Assembly: GCF_014640535.1 (NCBI RefSeq)
Contig: NZ_BMHD01000001.1
Span: forward strand, 1,428,214-1,492,213
Length of the DNA: 64,000 bases
Reading direction: 5' to 3'
From: Cnuibacter physcomitrellae
GTDB taxonomy: Bacteria > Actinomycetota > Actinomycetes > Actinomycetales > Microbacteriaceae
Below the pieces are notes generated by a model. It searched no databases, was not told the origin of the DNA, and was given only the letters and a program-made list of their open reading frames with translations. The position numbers and the translations under genes were made by a program. This document shows, in pieces, positions 8,154-19,287 of the stretch. The first letter of the stretch is position 1; each line of letters starts with the position of its first letter.

Positions 8154-8876
8154 TCAGAGCCCGAGGTCGCGGAGGGCTGCGTCCATCCGCGACGACATCT
8201 GCGCGTATCCCTCGTCGTTCGGATGCAGGCCGTCGTCCGCCATCCACTCCGGGTGGTGCTCGATCCACCGGCTCGCGCCGGGGATCCAGTCCGCCCCGAC
8301 GCGGTCCGCGGCGGCGTGCACCCATCCGATGATCTGCTCCACCGAGTCCGGGCGCTCGTCGGTGTACCAGAACGGCTCCACCGCGATGAGGCGGGCATCC
8401 GGGAGCTGCGTCCGGAGCCGGTCGAAGTCCGCTGTGATCGCGGCCTGGATGGCGTCGGCACGCCCGGGCATCGAGAAGTTGTCGTTCAGGCCCATCGTGA
8501 TGACGACGATGTCCGGCTGCGCGGCGATGACCTCGCTGACCTCGTCGCTCGGCGGATACGCGGGCGGCAGCGGATCGCGGTGGTTCACGAAGCCCAGTCC
8601 GTTGGTGCTCGGGTTGACCTCGGTCCAGCCGCGTTCGGCGCAGATCACGGTGGACCAGCGGTTCGCGGGATCGGAGGCGCCGGTGCCGAGGGTGTAGGAG
8701 TCGCCGTAGAACGCGACCACCGGCGCGGTCGCTGCTGCGCTGCCGGGGGCGGGCGCGGGCTCGTTCGCGTTCGGGCGGTTCGCGCGTGGCCCGAACGCGC
8801 TCCCGAGGGCGAACACCAGCGCCGACACGGCGAGCGCCGCGACGACGATGATGGCGAGAGCGGTCCGGGTACGCAC
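8154..8876 (-). CDS. SGNH/GDSL-family hydrolase, membrane-anchored or secreted
   Basis: From GTG 8876 the product is 240 residues with a signal anchor at once (ALAIIVVAALAVSALVFALG). The SGNH blocks are clear: block I FYGDSYTLG with the nucleophilic serine, block III GLNDN, and block V DGLHPND with the catalytic aspartate and histidine. These enzymes hydrolyse esters, often acetyl groups on polysaccharides or lipids. The frame stays open to ATG 9071, but that extension is an Arg-rich stretch typical of noncoding GC-rich sequence. No convincing ribosome binding site marks any start, so the N-terminus is the uncertain part. It lies upstream of and in the same direction as the GGDEF-EAL gene. 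Confidence 0.8.
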   Translation of the reverse strand: MRTRTALAIIVVAALAVSALVFALGSAFGPRANRPNANEPAPAPGSAAATAPVVAFYGDSYTLGTGASDPANRWSTVICAERGWTEVNPSTNGLGFVNHRDPLPPAYPPSDEVSEVIAAQPDIVVITMGLNDNFSMPGRADAIQAAITADFDRLRTQLPDARLIAVEPFWYTDERPDSVEQIIGWVHAAADRVGADWIPGASRWIEHHPEWMADDGLHPNDEGYAQMSSRMDAALRDLGL

Positions 8877-9050
8877 GGAGGGGATTCGGCGCGCCCCCGC
8901 CCACCGGATGGGTCCGGATCCGGGACTCGGGGCGAATTCGCCGTCGAAAGGTACGGCCAGAGCGAAGGCGCCCGCGTATGCCGTCCCGTGCTCCCTCTCA
9001 CGCTCCCTTTTCGCGGTCACCCGCCTTCGTGTTCGCCGGCCCTCGGCGCG

Positions 9051-9310
9051 GTGGCGAGGACGGCGCCTCACACCAGGGGCGTGCTGCCACGAGCTAACTC
9101 CGGAAATCCGGTGCCGCCCGAGCCAACTCCGGAATCCGCACGGCGTGTCCCGCCGAAACTCCGGAGTTGGCCCGACGCAGGTGGCGAGGACGACGCCTCA
9201 CACCCGGGCAGTGCCGTCAGGGGCTAACTCCGGAGATCCGGGCCCACCGGAGCCAACTCCGGAATACGGGCGGCGTGTCCCGCCGAAAGTCCGGAGTTGG
9301 CTCGGGCTGG
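9051..9310. repeat. Direct repeat of about 130 bp carrying palindromic REP-like cores
   Basis: Two imperfect copies (about 9051-9180 and 9181-9310) fill the gap between the SGNH gene and asd. Each ends with a core of about 55 bp whose outer arms are GAGCCAACTCCGGA and TCCGGAGTTGGC and whose centre (CGGCGTGTCCCGCCG in both copies) can form an inner hairpin. A third, reversed copy of the core lies inside the polymerase gene at 13769-13851. No gene is supported in this stretch. Confidence 0.85.
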
Positions 9311-9390
9311 GCGAGGAACGCGTGGGCCGGGATGGCGTCGAGCCCGACCCGGGCCCCGGCCGGGGCCGGCGCGCGCGGGTCAGCGGGGCG

Positions 9391-10752
<1,362 letters not shown>

Positions 10753-10825
10753 GTGGACGACGCCCCGCGGGCGGGCGACGCCCAGCGGGCGAGCGACGCC
10801 CCAGCGGGCGAGCGGAGTCGCGAGG

Positions 10826-12160
<1,335 letters not shown>

Positions 12161-12277
12161 GGGCCACTCCTGGGGTTTCGGGGATCGAGTCTATCGGACG
12201 GCGGCTGCCCGCCTCGTGCGGACGAGCCGCGTGACGGAGGCGTTCGGGCTTCGCGCGAGCGGGCGGGGGCGGGCGGG

Positions 12278-14380
12278 CTACTTCGCGCGGTCGTATGAGT
12301 TGACGGTGGCGACGGTGACGGGGAAGTCGACGTCGGCGCCGGGGAAGAGGATGCGGCCCGCCGCCGCGGCGGCCTCCCGCACCTCGGCGGCGACGGCCTC
12401 GGCCAGCGCGACGGGGGTGTGGATCATCACCTCGTCGTGCAGGAAGAACGCGAGGTGCGGCCGCTGCTCGAGACGCGCATCCGAGGGGTCGGCGCCCGGG
12501 GCGCTCGGCGTAGTCGTCGGCAGGGCCCAGAGCCGGCGGCGGAGCTCGGCGAGCCAGCAGAGCGCCCACTCCGCGGCGGTGCCCTGGACCACGAAGTTGC
12601 GGGTGAACCGACCCCAGCTGCGCGCCTCGGTGCGCGCGCGGGTGTGGACGTGCTCGCCGGCGCCGTCGGCGCGGGAGGCGTCCTGGAGGTCGAGCCAGTC
12701 GTCGGCCGGGCGCGGCGACGTGCGGCCGAGGCGGGTGGAGACGCGGTCGCCGCGCTCCCCCGCGCGGGCCGCCGTCTCGACGTAGGACACCGCGGCGGGG
12801 AAGGCACGGGCGAGCCGCGGCAGCATGCGCCCTCCGTCGCCCTGCGTGGCGCCGTACATCGCTCCGAGCATGCCGACCTTCGCATGCGCGCGGGTGTCGA
12901 TCGCGCCCGAGGCGACGATGCCGTCGTAGAGGTCGCGGCCCCGTCCGGCCGCGGCCATCGCGGCGTCGCCGGAGAGGGCCGCCAGGATGCGGGGCTCGAG
13001 CTGCGACGCATCCGCCACCACGAAGCACCAGCCCTCGTCGGCCACCACGGCGCTGCGCACCTGGTGCGGGAGCTGCAGCGCGCCGCCGCCCTCCGACGCC
13101 CACCGGCCCGTGACGACGCCACCCGGCAGGTAGACGGGGCGGAAGCGGCCGTCGGCGATCCAGGCGTCGAGCCACGCCCATCCGTTCGCCGTCATCAGCC
13201 GCGAGAGCTTCTTGTACTGCAGGAGGGGCTCGATGACCGGATGCTCGATCCGCTCGAGCTCCCACTGCCGCGTCGTCCGCACGCGGAGGCCCGCTCGCTG
13301 CAGCGACTTCACCAGCTCAGCGGGCGAGTCGGGGTTGGCGGCGGGGTCGTCGAGGGCGGTGCGGATGCGGACGAGCAGCTCCTCCAGACGCGCCGGCCGC
13401 TCGCCGGGTCGGGTCGGACGGGGGCCGAGGGCCGCGGTGAGCAGGGCGTCGTGGCGGTCGGCGCGCCACGGGATGCCGACGTGGCGCAGCTCGGCGGCGG
13501 CGAGCGCACCCGCCGACTCGGCGGCGAGGAGGAGACGGAGGCGCGCAGCGTCGTGCGGCGCGGCGGCAGCGACCGCGGCGAGCTGCGCCCGGTGCTCGGT
13601 GAGGGGGTCGAGCGCGGGTGCGGCGGTGGGGGCCGGGCGGGGCGTGGGTGCGGCGGTGGGGGCCGGGCGGGGCGCGGTTCCTTTGGTGCTGGCGGAGCCG
13701 GCGTGCGATGTGCCGGAGACGGGTGGATGGGGCGTGTCCCTGTCGGATGGGCCGGGGTCGGGGTCGGAGGAGCCAACTCCGGAGATCTCGGGCGACACGC
13801 CGCCGGGATTCCTGAGTTGGCTCGCCAGGCGCGCGGAATCCGGAGTTGGCTCGCTGGCGGCGCTGGGGGCCCCGTCGCTGGAGGCGCGGGCGGCTCCGTC
13901 GCTGGCGGGCCCGTCGGGAGCGGGGGCGGAGGCGACCGGGGCGACAGGGGCGGAGGTGGAGCCGAAGTCGAGGTCGAAGAGGGCGTCGGGCTGCGGGGGG
14001 CGGGGCGCGGGGCTCTGCAGCGCGGGGGCGAGGGCGGCGGGACGCGGCGCATCCCACTCGGATGGGGACGCGAGCGCGAACGCCGTCGCCGAGGTGATCG
14101 CGGAGGCCCGGAGGATCGTGTGGGTCAGGCGGAGATCCACGCAGCGATCGACCCGCACGCCGCGCTCGAGGAGGAGCGGATAGCGGAGCGCCGTGTCATC
14201 CCACACCCACCGCAGCCGCGGGCCGGGAGTCGCCTCGAGCATCCGCACCCGCTCGGCGAACGCCTCGACGCCGTGCACCTCGGGCTCGCCGACCGGCTCA
14301 CCCGCGGCGTCGACCGGCTGCAGCTCGAAGCGACGCGCCTCCGCCAGGGCCGTGACCACGACGGCCGCGGCTCCGTGCAT
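12278..14380 (-). CDS. PolA-like family A DNA polymerase with degenerate exonuclease domain
   Basis: The 700-residue protein resembles actinobacterial proteins annotated as bifunctional 3'-5' exonuclease/DNA polymerase. Polymerase motif A is VVADASQLEPRIL, motif B is HAKVGMLGAMYGAT, and motif C is FLHDEVMIH. The N-terminal 120 residues look like an exonuclease fold (WDDTALRYPLLLERGV), but the catalytic acidic residues are not all evident. Between about residues 125 and 260 is a Pro/Ala/Ser-rich linker, part of which (about 177-204) is encoded by a copy of the palindromic repeat at 13769-13851. It is distinct from a full DNA polymerase I and probably serves in repair. It follows recR closely in the same direction. 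Confidence 0.85.
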   Translation of the reverse strand: MHGAAAVVVTALAEARRFELQPVDAAGEPVGEPEVHGVEAFAERVRMLEATPGPRLRWVWDDTALRYPLLLERGVRVDRCVDLRLTHTILRASAITSATAFALASPSEWDAPRPAALAPALQSPAPRPPQPDALFDLDFGSTSAPVAPVASAPAPDGPASDGAARASSDGAPSAASEPTPDSARLASQLRNPGGVSPEISGVGSSDPDPGPSDRDTPHPPVSGTSHAGSASTKGTAPRPAPTAAPTPRPAPTAAPALDPLTEHRAQLAAVAAAAPHDAARLRLLLAAESAGALAAAELRHVGIPWRADRHDALLTAALGPRPTRPGERPARLEELLVRIRTALDDPAANPDSPAELVKSLQRAGLRVRTTRQWELERIEHPVIEPLLQYKKLSRLMTANGWAWLDAWIADGRFRPVYLPGGVVTGRWASEGGGALQLPHQVRSAVVADEGWCFVVADASQLEPRILAALSGDAAMAAAGRGRDLYDGIVASGAIDTRAHAKVGMLGAMYGATQGDGGRMLPRLARAFPAAVSYVETAARAGERGDRVSTRLGRTSPRPADDWLDLQDASRADGAGEHVHTRARTEARSWGRFTRNFVVQGTAAEWALCWLAELRRRLWALPTTTPSAPGADPSDARLEQRPHLAFFLHDEVMIHTPVALAEAVAAEVREAAAAAGRILFPGADVDFPVTVATVNSYDRAK
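13769..13851. repeat. REP-like palindrome inserted in frame in the polymerase gene
   Basis: Read on the minus strand this stretch matches the intergenic repeat core at 9110-9175: GAGCCAACTC, then CGGCGTGTC near the centre, then TCCGGAGTTGGC. It keeps the reading frame open and encodes part of the linker between the exonuclease-like and polymerase domains. Confidence 0.8.
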
Positions 14381-14391
14381 CCGCTCGCCGT

Positions 14392-14991
14392 TCAGCGCTC
14401 GACGAGGCGGCGGCCCTCGAACGCGCGGCCCAGGGTGACCTCGTCGGCGTACTCGAGGTCGCCGCCCACGGGCAGACCGGACGCGAGGCGCGTGACGCGG
14501 ATCTCGAGCGTCGTCAGCAGGCGCGAGAGGTAGGTGGCCGTCGCCTCGCCCTCGAGGTTGGGGTCGGTGGCGATGATGACCTCGACGACCTCACCGTCGG
14601 CGAGGCGCTGCATGAGCTCGCGGATGCGCAGATCGTCGGGGCCCACCCCGTCGATCGGGCTGATCGCGCCGCCGAGCACGTGGTAGAGCCCGCGGAACTC
14701 GCGGGTGCGCTCGATGGCGGCGACGTCCTTCGCCTCCTCCACCACGCAGATCACGTTGCGGGAGCGACGCGGATCGCTGCAGATGCCGCATACGTCGGCC
14801 TCGCTGACGTTGCCGCAGATGCTGCAGAACCGCACCTTGTCGCGCACGTCGGTGAGGATCTCGGCGAGCCGCGACACGTCGAACGACTCGGTCTGCACGA
14901 TGTGGAACGCGATGCGCTGCGCGGACTTCGGCCCGATGCCCGGGAGACGGCCCAGCTCGTCGATCAGCTCCTGGACGATGCCCTCGTACAT
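14392..14991 (-). CDS. recR: Recombination mediator protein RecR
   Basis: The 199-residue protein matches RecR end to end. It has the helix-hairpin-helix [17 protein letters not shown], the four-cysteine zinc finger (CSICGN ... CGIC), and a Toprim domain with VVEEAKD and [12 protein letters not shown]. RecR acts with RecO and RecF to load RecA on gapped DNA. It starts four bases after the dnaX stop, so the two are an operon, the conserved arrangement in bacteria. Confidence 0.98.
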   Translation of the reverse strand: MYEGIVQELIDELGRLPGIGPKSAQRIAFHIVQTESFDVSRLAEILTDVRDKVRFCSICGNVSEADVCGICSDPRRSRNVICVVEEAKDVAAIERTREFRGLYHVLGGAISPIDGVGPDDLRIRELMQRLADGEVVEVIIATDPNLEGEATATYLSRLLTTLEIRVTRLASGLPVGGDLEYADEVTLGRAFEGRRLVER

Positions 14992-14994
14992 GCG

Positions 14995-17900
14995 TCAGCC
15001 CTCCTTCCCTGGCAGCGGCTGCTCCTCGATGAAGTTCGCCTGGAGTATCTCTCGCACCACCGACTCTCCATAGCGGTTGCGGCTCGCGGCCGGGCCGCGC
15101 GGGGGTGACACGGGGCTGCCGGATGCGCGCACCGCGGCGCCGTGCGCCTGTGCGGCGCCCTGGGGCGCGGCCGAGGGCGCGGATGCGGAGGGCTGCGGCT
15201 GGGCGGCCCCGGACTGCGGCTGGGCGGGGCGCGGGGGCTGGGCGGAGCCGGACTGCGGCTGGCCCGGGCGCTGAGATGGGGTGTCTGCACGCGATCCGTC
15301 GCGGTAGCCGAGGTCGGCGGGCAGGTCGGGCTCGTCGGACGGCATCGGCTCGTCGGGATACGAGTAGCCGTCGTCGTCCGGCCCGGAGGGGATCGCGACG
15401 ACGTCCCACGTCGTGGTGGACGCCTGCGTAGGGCGAGCCTGCGGGGCATTCTGCCCCGCAGGGCGACGGTCTCCCGCGGACGACTCCTGCTGCGGGCGCT
15501 GCTGCGTCTGCGGAGGGCGCTGCTGCTGGGCCGGACGCTCCTGCTGCGGGCGCTGCTGCTGCGGGCGCGCCTGCTGGGCGGGACGCTCCTGCTGGGAGCG
15601 CTCCTGTTGGGCGGGACGCTCCTGCTGCGCCGGGCGATTCTGCTGGGCAGGAGACTGCTGCACCGGGCGATCCTGCTGGACGGGACGCTGCTGCGCCGGG
15701 CGATCCTGCTGAGGGGGGCGCTGCTGAGCAGGGCGCTCCTGCTGGTCGGGACGCTGCGGCTGAGTCGGATGCTCCTGCTCGGGGCGCGCCTGCTCGGCCG
15801 GACGCTCCTGGGACGGACGCTGCGGCTCGGCCGGGCGCGCCTGCTGCGTGGGGGGCTCCTGCTGTGGGGCGAGGTCCGGCTTCCGCGGCTCGGCGGGACG
15901 CTGCGCGGCGGACTCGGGCGCCGGTGCATCCGCGCGCTCGGCATCCTGCGCCGACTCCGGCGCGGGCTCCCCCACCTCGCGGTCGGCGGGGCGCGGCGGA
16001 GCCTTCAATGCGGAGGCCGGGCTGAGCAGGCTGCGCAATGCGGCGTCGGACTGTGGGGTGGGCTCGCGAAGCATCGGGGCGGCCGGAGGCTCGTCGGCGA
16101 GGGGCTCGTCGTCGGGCTCCGGCTCGGCGGCGGTGCCGCCCGGGGAGACGCCGGGGACCGTCCATCCGCCCGTTCCGAGATCGCCCGCCGAAGCCGGGCG
16201 AGCGGCAGCGGCGGTCGACCCCTGCGGGGAGGCGGGCGCGCCCGAGGACTCGGCGGCCCGCGCAGGGGCGGCCGCAGGCTGGACTGAGGAGGGACCCACG
16301 GAGGGAGCCGACGCGGATGCTGTCGGCGCGGACTGAGCAGACGCGGGCGCGGTCCCAACCGACGCAGGCGTGGGCCCAGCCGGCGCAGGCGCGGGCCCAG
16401 CCGACGCGGGAGCAGGCCCAGCCGGCGCAGGCGCGGACTGCGCCGACGCGGGCGCAGGCCCAGTCGGCGCAGCGGACGGCGCGGACTCCGGCGCGGCGGG
16501 GGCGGACTGCACCGGGGGCTGAGGTTCCGCATCTGCGGGACTCGAGGACTGGAGGTCGGTGACGCCGCCGTCGAGGCCGACCTCGGCGGGGCGGAGGGAG
16601 CTGTCGACGCGCGCGATGTACTTCACGCGGAGGCCGAGCACGTCGACGATCGCCTGACGCAGGTACTCGCTGACGCCCTCGCCCGCGGTGCGCTGCTTGA
16701 AGCTCGCGACATCGGCCTCGCTCGGGAACGCGAGGGTCAGGATGTCGCCCTCCAGCGCCCGCACCTGCGCGGTGTACACCACGAGCCACGCCGAGCGCTT
16801 CGCGTTCTGGACGACGTCGAGGATCTCGGGCCACGCATCGCGCAGCTGCTGCAGCGTCACCGGTCCCGCGGCCCTCGAGGCCGCGGGTTCCGTCCCACGT
16901 TCAGGAGCGGCCCCACCCGCAGGAGCAGCCCCACTCGCAGGAGCGGCCGCAGGCGCAGACGCCACCGCGGGCTCGGCCGAAGGGGCCGACTCGGCGGCAC
17001 CCGGCACGCTCTCGGCACCGGACGTCATCGACTCCCGAGGCGCATCCGTCCGCGGTGCCTCACCATCGGAGCGCGAGGAGCCCCCCGCACCCGATGCCGC
17101 CTGCTCAGCCGGAGAGGCGGAGGACGCACCGGACCCAGCACCCGACCCCGCACCGGACCCGGGCACCGTCACACTCCACGAGGCCGCCGCCTCCGCGGCC
17201 ACGTCGCGCGGAGCAGCCGGCGCCGCCGTCTCGTCGACCGACGCCACCGCCTGTGCCCGCGGCATCTCGACGCGGCCCACGGGCACCTCGGCGATCACCT
17301 CGCGCGCCGACACGGGCTCGCGCGACTCGGTGACCGGCGCTGTCACCCGGTCGGAACCCGGCGCGGGCGACGCCGCCACCGCATCCCGCCCGGTCGCCCC
17401 GGCGCGCTCGGCGGGGGCGCGCAGCCCCTCGGCGGCGCTTCCGCCCTCGACGCCCACGCGGCGCTCGAGCCGCTCGACGCGGGCGAGCGCGCCACGCGCG
17501 GTCTCGTCGGCGGCGGGCACCAGCGCCCGTGCGACCATGAGCTCGAGGTGAAGGCGGGGCGAGGTCGCCCCCGTCATCTCGGTGAGGGCCTCGTTGACGA
17601 TGTCGGCCACCCGCGACAGCTCGGCGTGGCCGAACTGGGCGGCCTGGCGGCGCATCCCCTCGATCTCGTCGGCGGGCACCCCGCGCAGCACGTGCGCTGC
17701 GTGCTCTCGGGTGGCCGCGACCACGATGACGTCGCGGAGGCGCTCGAGGAGGTCTTCGACGAAGCGGCGCGGATCCTGCCCGGTCTGGATGACGCGGTCG
17801 ACCGCCTCGAACGCGGCCCGCCCATCCGCCGCCGCGAGCGCGTCGACGACCTCGTCGAGCAGGGCTCCGTGCGTGTAGCCGAGCAGGGCGACGGCGCGCT

Positions 17901-18612
17901 CGTACTCGACGCGGTCGCCCTCCGACCCTGCGATGAGCTGGTCGAGCAGCGACAGCGTGTCGCGTGCGGAGCCGCCGCCCGCGCGCACCACGAGAGGCAG
18001 CACGCCCGGCGCGACGGACACACCCTCGGAGTCGCACAGCTGCTGCACGTACTCGAGCAGCTGCGCGGGCGGGATGAGACGGAAGGGGTAGTGGTGCGTG
18101 CGGGACCGGATCGTGCCGATGACCTTGTCGGGCTCGGTCGTCGCGAAGATGAACTTCACGTGCTCCGGCGGCTCCTCCACGATCTTCAGCAGCGCGTTGA
18201 AGCCGCCCGACGTGACCATGTGCGCCTCGTCGATGATGAAGATCTTGAAGCGGTCCCTGGCCGGGGCGAAGATCGCCCGCTCGCGGAGGTCGCGGGCGTC
18301 GTCGACGCCACCGTGCGAGGCGGCGTCGATCTCGACGACGTCGAGCGAGCCCGACCCGTCGCGGCTGAGCTCGACGCAGCTCGCGCAGACGCCGCAGGGA
18401 GTCGGCGTCGGCCCCTCGGCGCAGTTGAGGCAGCGGGCGAGGATGCGCGCCGACGTCGTCTTGCCGCAGCCGCGCGGGCCGCTGAACAGGTAGGCGTGGT
18501 TCACGCGATCGGTGCGCAGCGCCGTCATGAGCGGATCGGTCACCTGCGACTGGCCGATCATCTCGGCGAAGTTCTCGGGCCGGTACCGGCGATAGAGGGC
18601 TGTGACCACCAC
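14995..18612 (-). CDS. dnaX: DNA polymerase III gamma/tau subunit with very long low-complexity tail
   Basis: The 1205-residue protein is the clamp-loader ATPase subunit. The start is GTG 18612 (or 18609), giving VVVTALYRRYRPENF; the frame continues upstream but without family similarity. The AAA+ domain has Walker A GPRGCGKTT (45-53), zinc-binding cysteines at 64, 73, 76 and 79, and Walker B DEAH (128-131). A tau-like domain (LRDAWPEILDVVQN) lies about residues 586-670. The final 500 or so residues are rich in Pro, Ala, Ser and Gln, including a run of QQxRPA-type repeats at about 15480-15830. The protein is much longer than the usual 600-800 residues. recR follows. Confidence 0.95.
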   Translation of the reverse strand: MVVTALYRRYRPENFAEMIGQSQVTDPLMTALRTDRVNHAYLFSGPRGCGKTTSARILARCLNCAEGPTPTPCGVCASCVELSRDGSGSLDVVEIDAASHGGVDDARDLRERAIFAPARDRFKIFIIDEAHMVTSGGFNALLKIVEEPPEHVKFIFATTEPDKVIGTIRSRTHHYPFRLIPPAQLLEYVQQLCDSEGVSVAPGVLPLVVRAGGGSARDTLSLLDQLIAGSEGDRVEYERAVALLGYTHGALLDEVVDALAAADGRAAFEAVDRVIQTGQDPRRFVEDLLERLRDVIVVAATREHAAHVLRGVPADEIEGMRRQAAQFGHAELSRVADIVNEALTEMTGATSPRLHLELMVARALVPAADETARGALARVERLERRVGVEGGSAAEGLRAPAERAGATGRDAVAASPAPGSDRVTAPVTESREPVSAREVIAEVPVGRVEMPRAQAVASVDETAAPAAPRDVAAEAAASWSVTVPGSGAGSGAGSGASSASPAEQAASGAGGSSRSDGEAPRTDAPRESMTSGAESVPGAAESAPSAEPAVASAPAAAPASGAAPAGGAAPERGTEPAASRAAGPVTLQQLRDAWPEILDVVQNAKRSAWLVVYTAQVRALEGDILTLAFPSEADVASFKQRTAGEGVSEYLRQAIVDVLGLRVKYIARVDSSLRPAEVGLDGGVTDLQSSSPADAEPQPPVQSAPAAPESAPSAAPTGPAPASAQSAPAPAGPAPASAGPAPAPAGPTPASVGTAPASAQSAPTASASAPSVGPSSVQPAAAPARAAESSGAPASPQGSTAAAARPASAGDLGTGGWTVPGVSPGGTAAEPEPDDEPLADEPPAAPMLREPTPQSDAALRSLLSPASALKAPPRPADREVGEPAPESAQDAERADAPAPESAAQRPAEPRKPDLAPQQEPPTQQARPAEPQRPSQERPAEQARPEQEHPTQPQRPDQQERPAQQRPPQQDRPAQQRPVQQDRPVQQSPAQQNRPAQQERPAQQERSQQERPAQQARPQQQRPQQERPAQQQRPPQTQQRPQQESSAGDRRPAGQNAPQARPTQASTTTWDVVAIPSGPDDDGYSYPDEPMPSDEPDLPADLGYRDGSRADTPSQRPGQPQSGSAQPPRPAQPQSGAAQPQPSASAPSAAPQGAAQAHGAAVRASGSPVSPPRGPAASRNRYGESVVREILQANFIEEQPLPGKEG

Positions 18613-18693
18613 CCGATCGTACCCGTGACCGATGACATCGTGGCGGGCTGTGGAGAGCCGCCTACGCCAAGTCGACGGTGCAAGGATGGGCGG

Positions 18694-19116
18694 ATGCTCA
18701 TCCGCCCCTTCGACCCTCGCGACACCGAGCCCGTGGTGGCCCTCTGGGAGGCCTGCGGCCTCGTGCGGCCGTGGAACGATCCGCGGAAGGACATCGCCCG
18801 GAAGCTCACCGTGCAGCCCGAGATGTTCCTCGTCGGCGTCGACGAGGCGGATGCGGTGCTGGCGTCGGCGATGGTCGGCTACGACGGTCATCGCGGCTGG
18901 GTGAACTACCTCGCGGTGGCGCCGTCCGCGCAGGGTGAAGGGCTGGGCCGGGCGCTGATGGCCGAGGCCGAGCGGATGCTCGTGGACCGCGGGTGCCCCA
19001 AGCTCAACCTGCAGATCCGCGCCGGGAACGAGCGCGTCATGGCGTTCTACCGCGCGCTCGGCTACGCCGAGGACGGCGCCGTCTCGTTCGGCAAGCGCCT
19101 CATCGCGGACGAGTAG
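18694..19116 (+). CDS. GNAT-family acetyltransferase, YpeA type
   Basis: The 140-residue protein is a compact GNAT acetyltransferase. The acetyl-CoA-binding motif A reads VNYLAVAPSAQGEGLGRAL, and NERVMAFYRALGY near the C-terminus is the family's last conserved block. Such enzymes transfer acetyl groups to small amines or protein N-termini; the substrate is unknown. ATG 18694 is chosen over the long upstream frame, which overlaps dnaX in antisense. It diverges from dnaX with an 81-bp gap. Confidence 0.88.
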   Translation: MLIRPFDPRDTEPVVALWEACGLVRPWNDPRKDIARKLTVQPEMFLVGVDEADAVLASAMVGYDGHRGWVNYLAVAPSAQGEGLGRALMAEAERMLVDRGCPKLNLQIRAGNERVMAFYRALGYAEDGAVSFGKRLIADE

Positions 19117-19171
19117 CCGCCCGCCCGCTCCGGTCGAGCCCGCTCGGCGCCAGGCCGGCCCGTTTTCGCGG

Positions 19172-19220
19172 CCTCTTTGGCGTTTCGCCGGGTCATTGGG
19201 CACGCGAAACGCCAAAAAGG
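19172..19220. terminator. Long inverted repeat between convergent genes
   Basis: Arms 19172-19188 and 19204-19220 are 17-bp reverse complements with one mismatch (GGCGTTTCGC / GCGAAACGCC core) around a 15-base loop. It sits between the acetyltransferase and ackA, which converge. It may be a bidirectional terminator; there is no clear T-run beyond the internal A5/T3 stretches. Confidence 0.6.
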
Positions 19221-19287
19221 CAGCGACACCAGGTGGAACCGCCGGATGGGCGCGCTGCACGTGAGCGCGCGAGTCCGGGGCGGCGTG

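Noticed and set aside
8877-9071. N-terminal extension of the SGNH hydrolase to ATG 9071
   Set aside because: The added 65 residues are Arg/Glu-rich without homology, and would place the signal anchor unusually deep; kept only as an alternative.
9072-9390. Coding region between SGNH hydrolase and asd
   Set aside because: Open frames here run through the palindromic repeats and lack start signals or family similarity.
16005-16834. Long open frames antisense to the dnaX tail
   Set aside because: Low-complexity GC-rich codons leave every frame open; the sense frame has the conserved domains.
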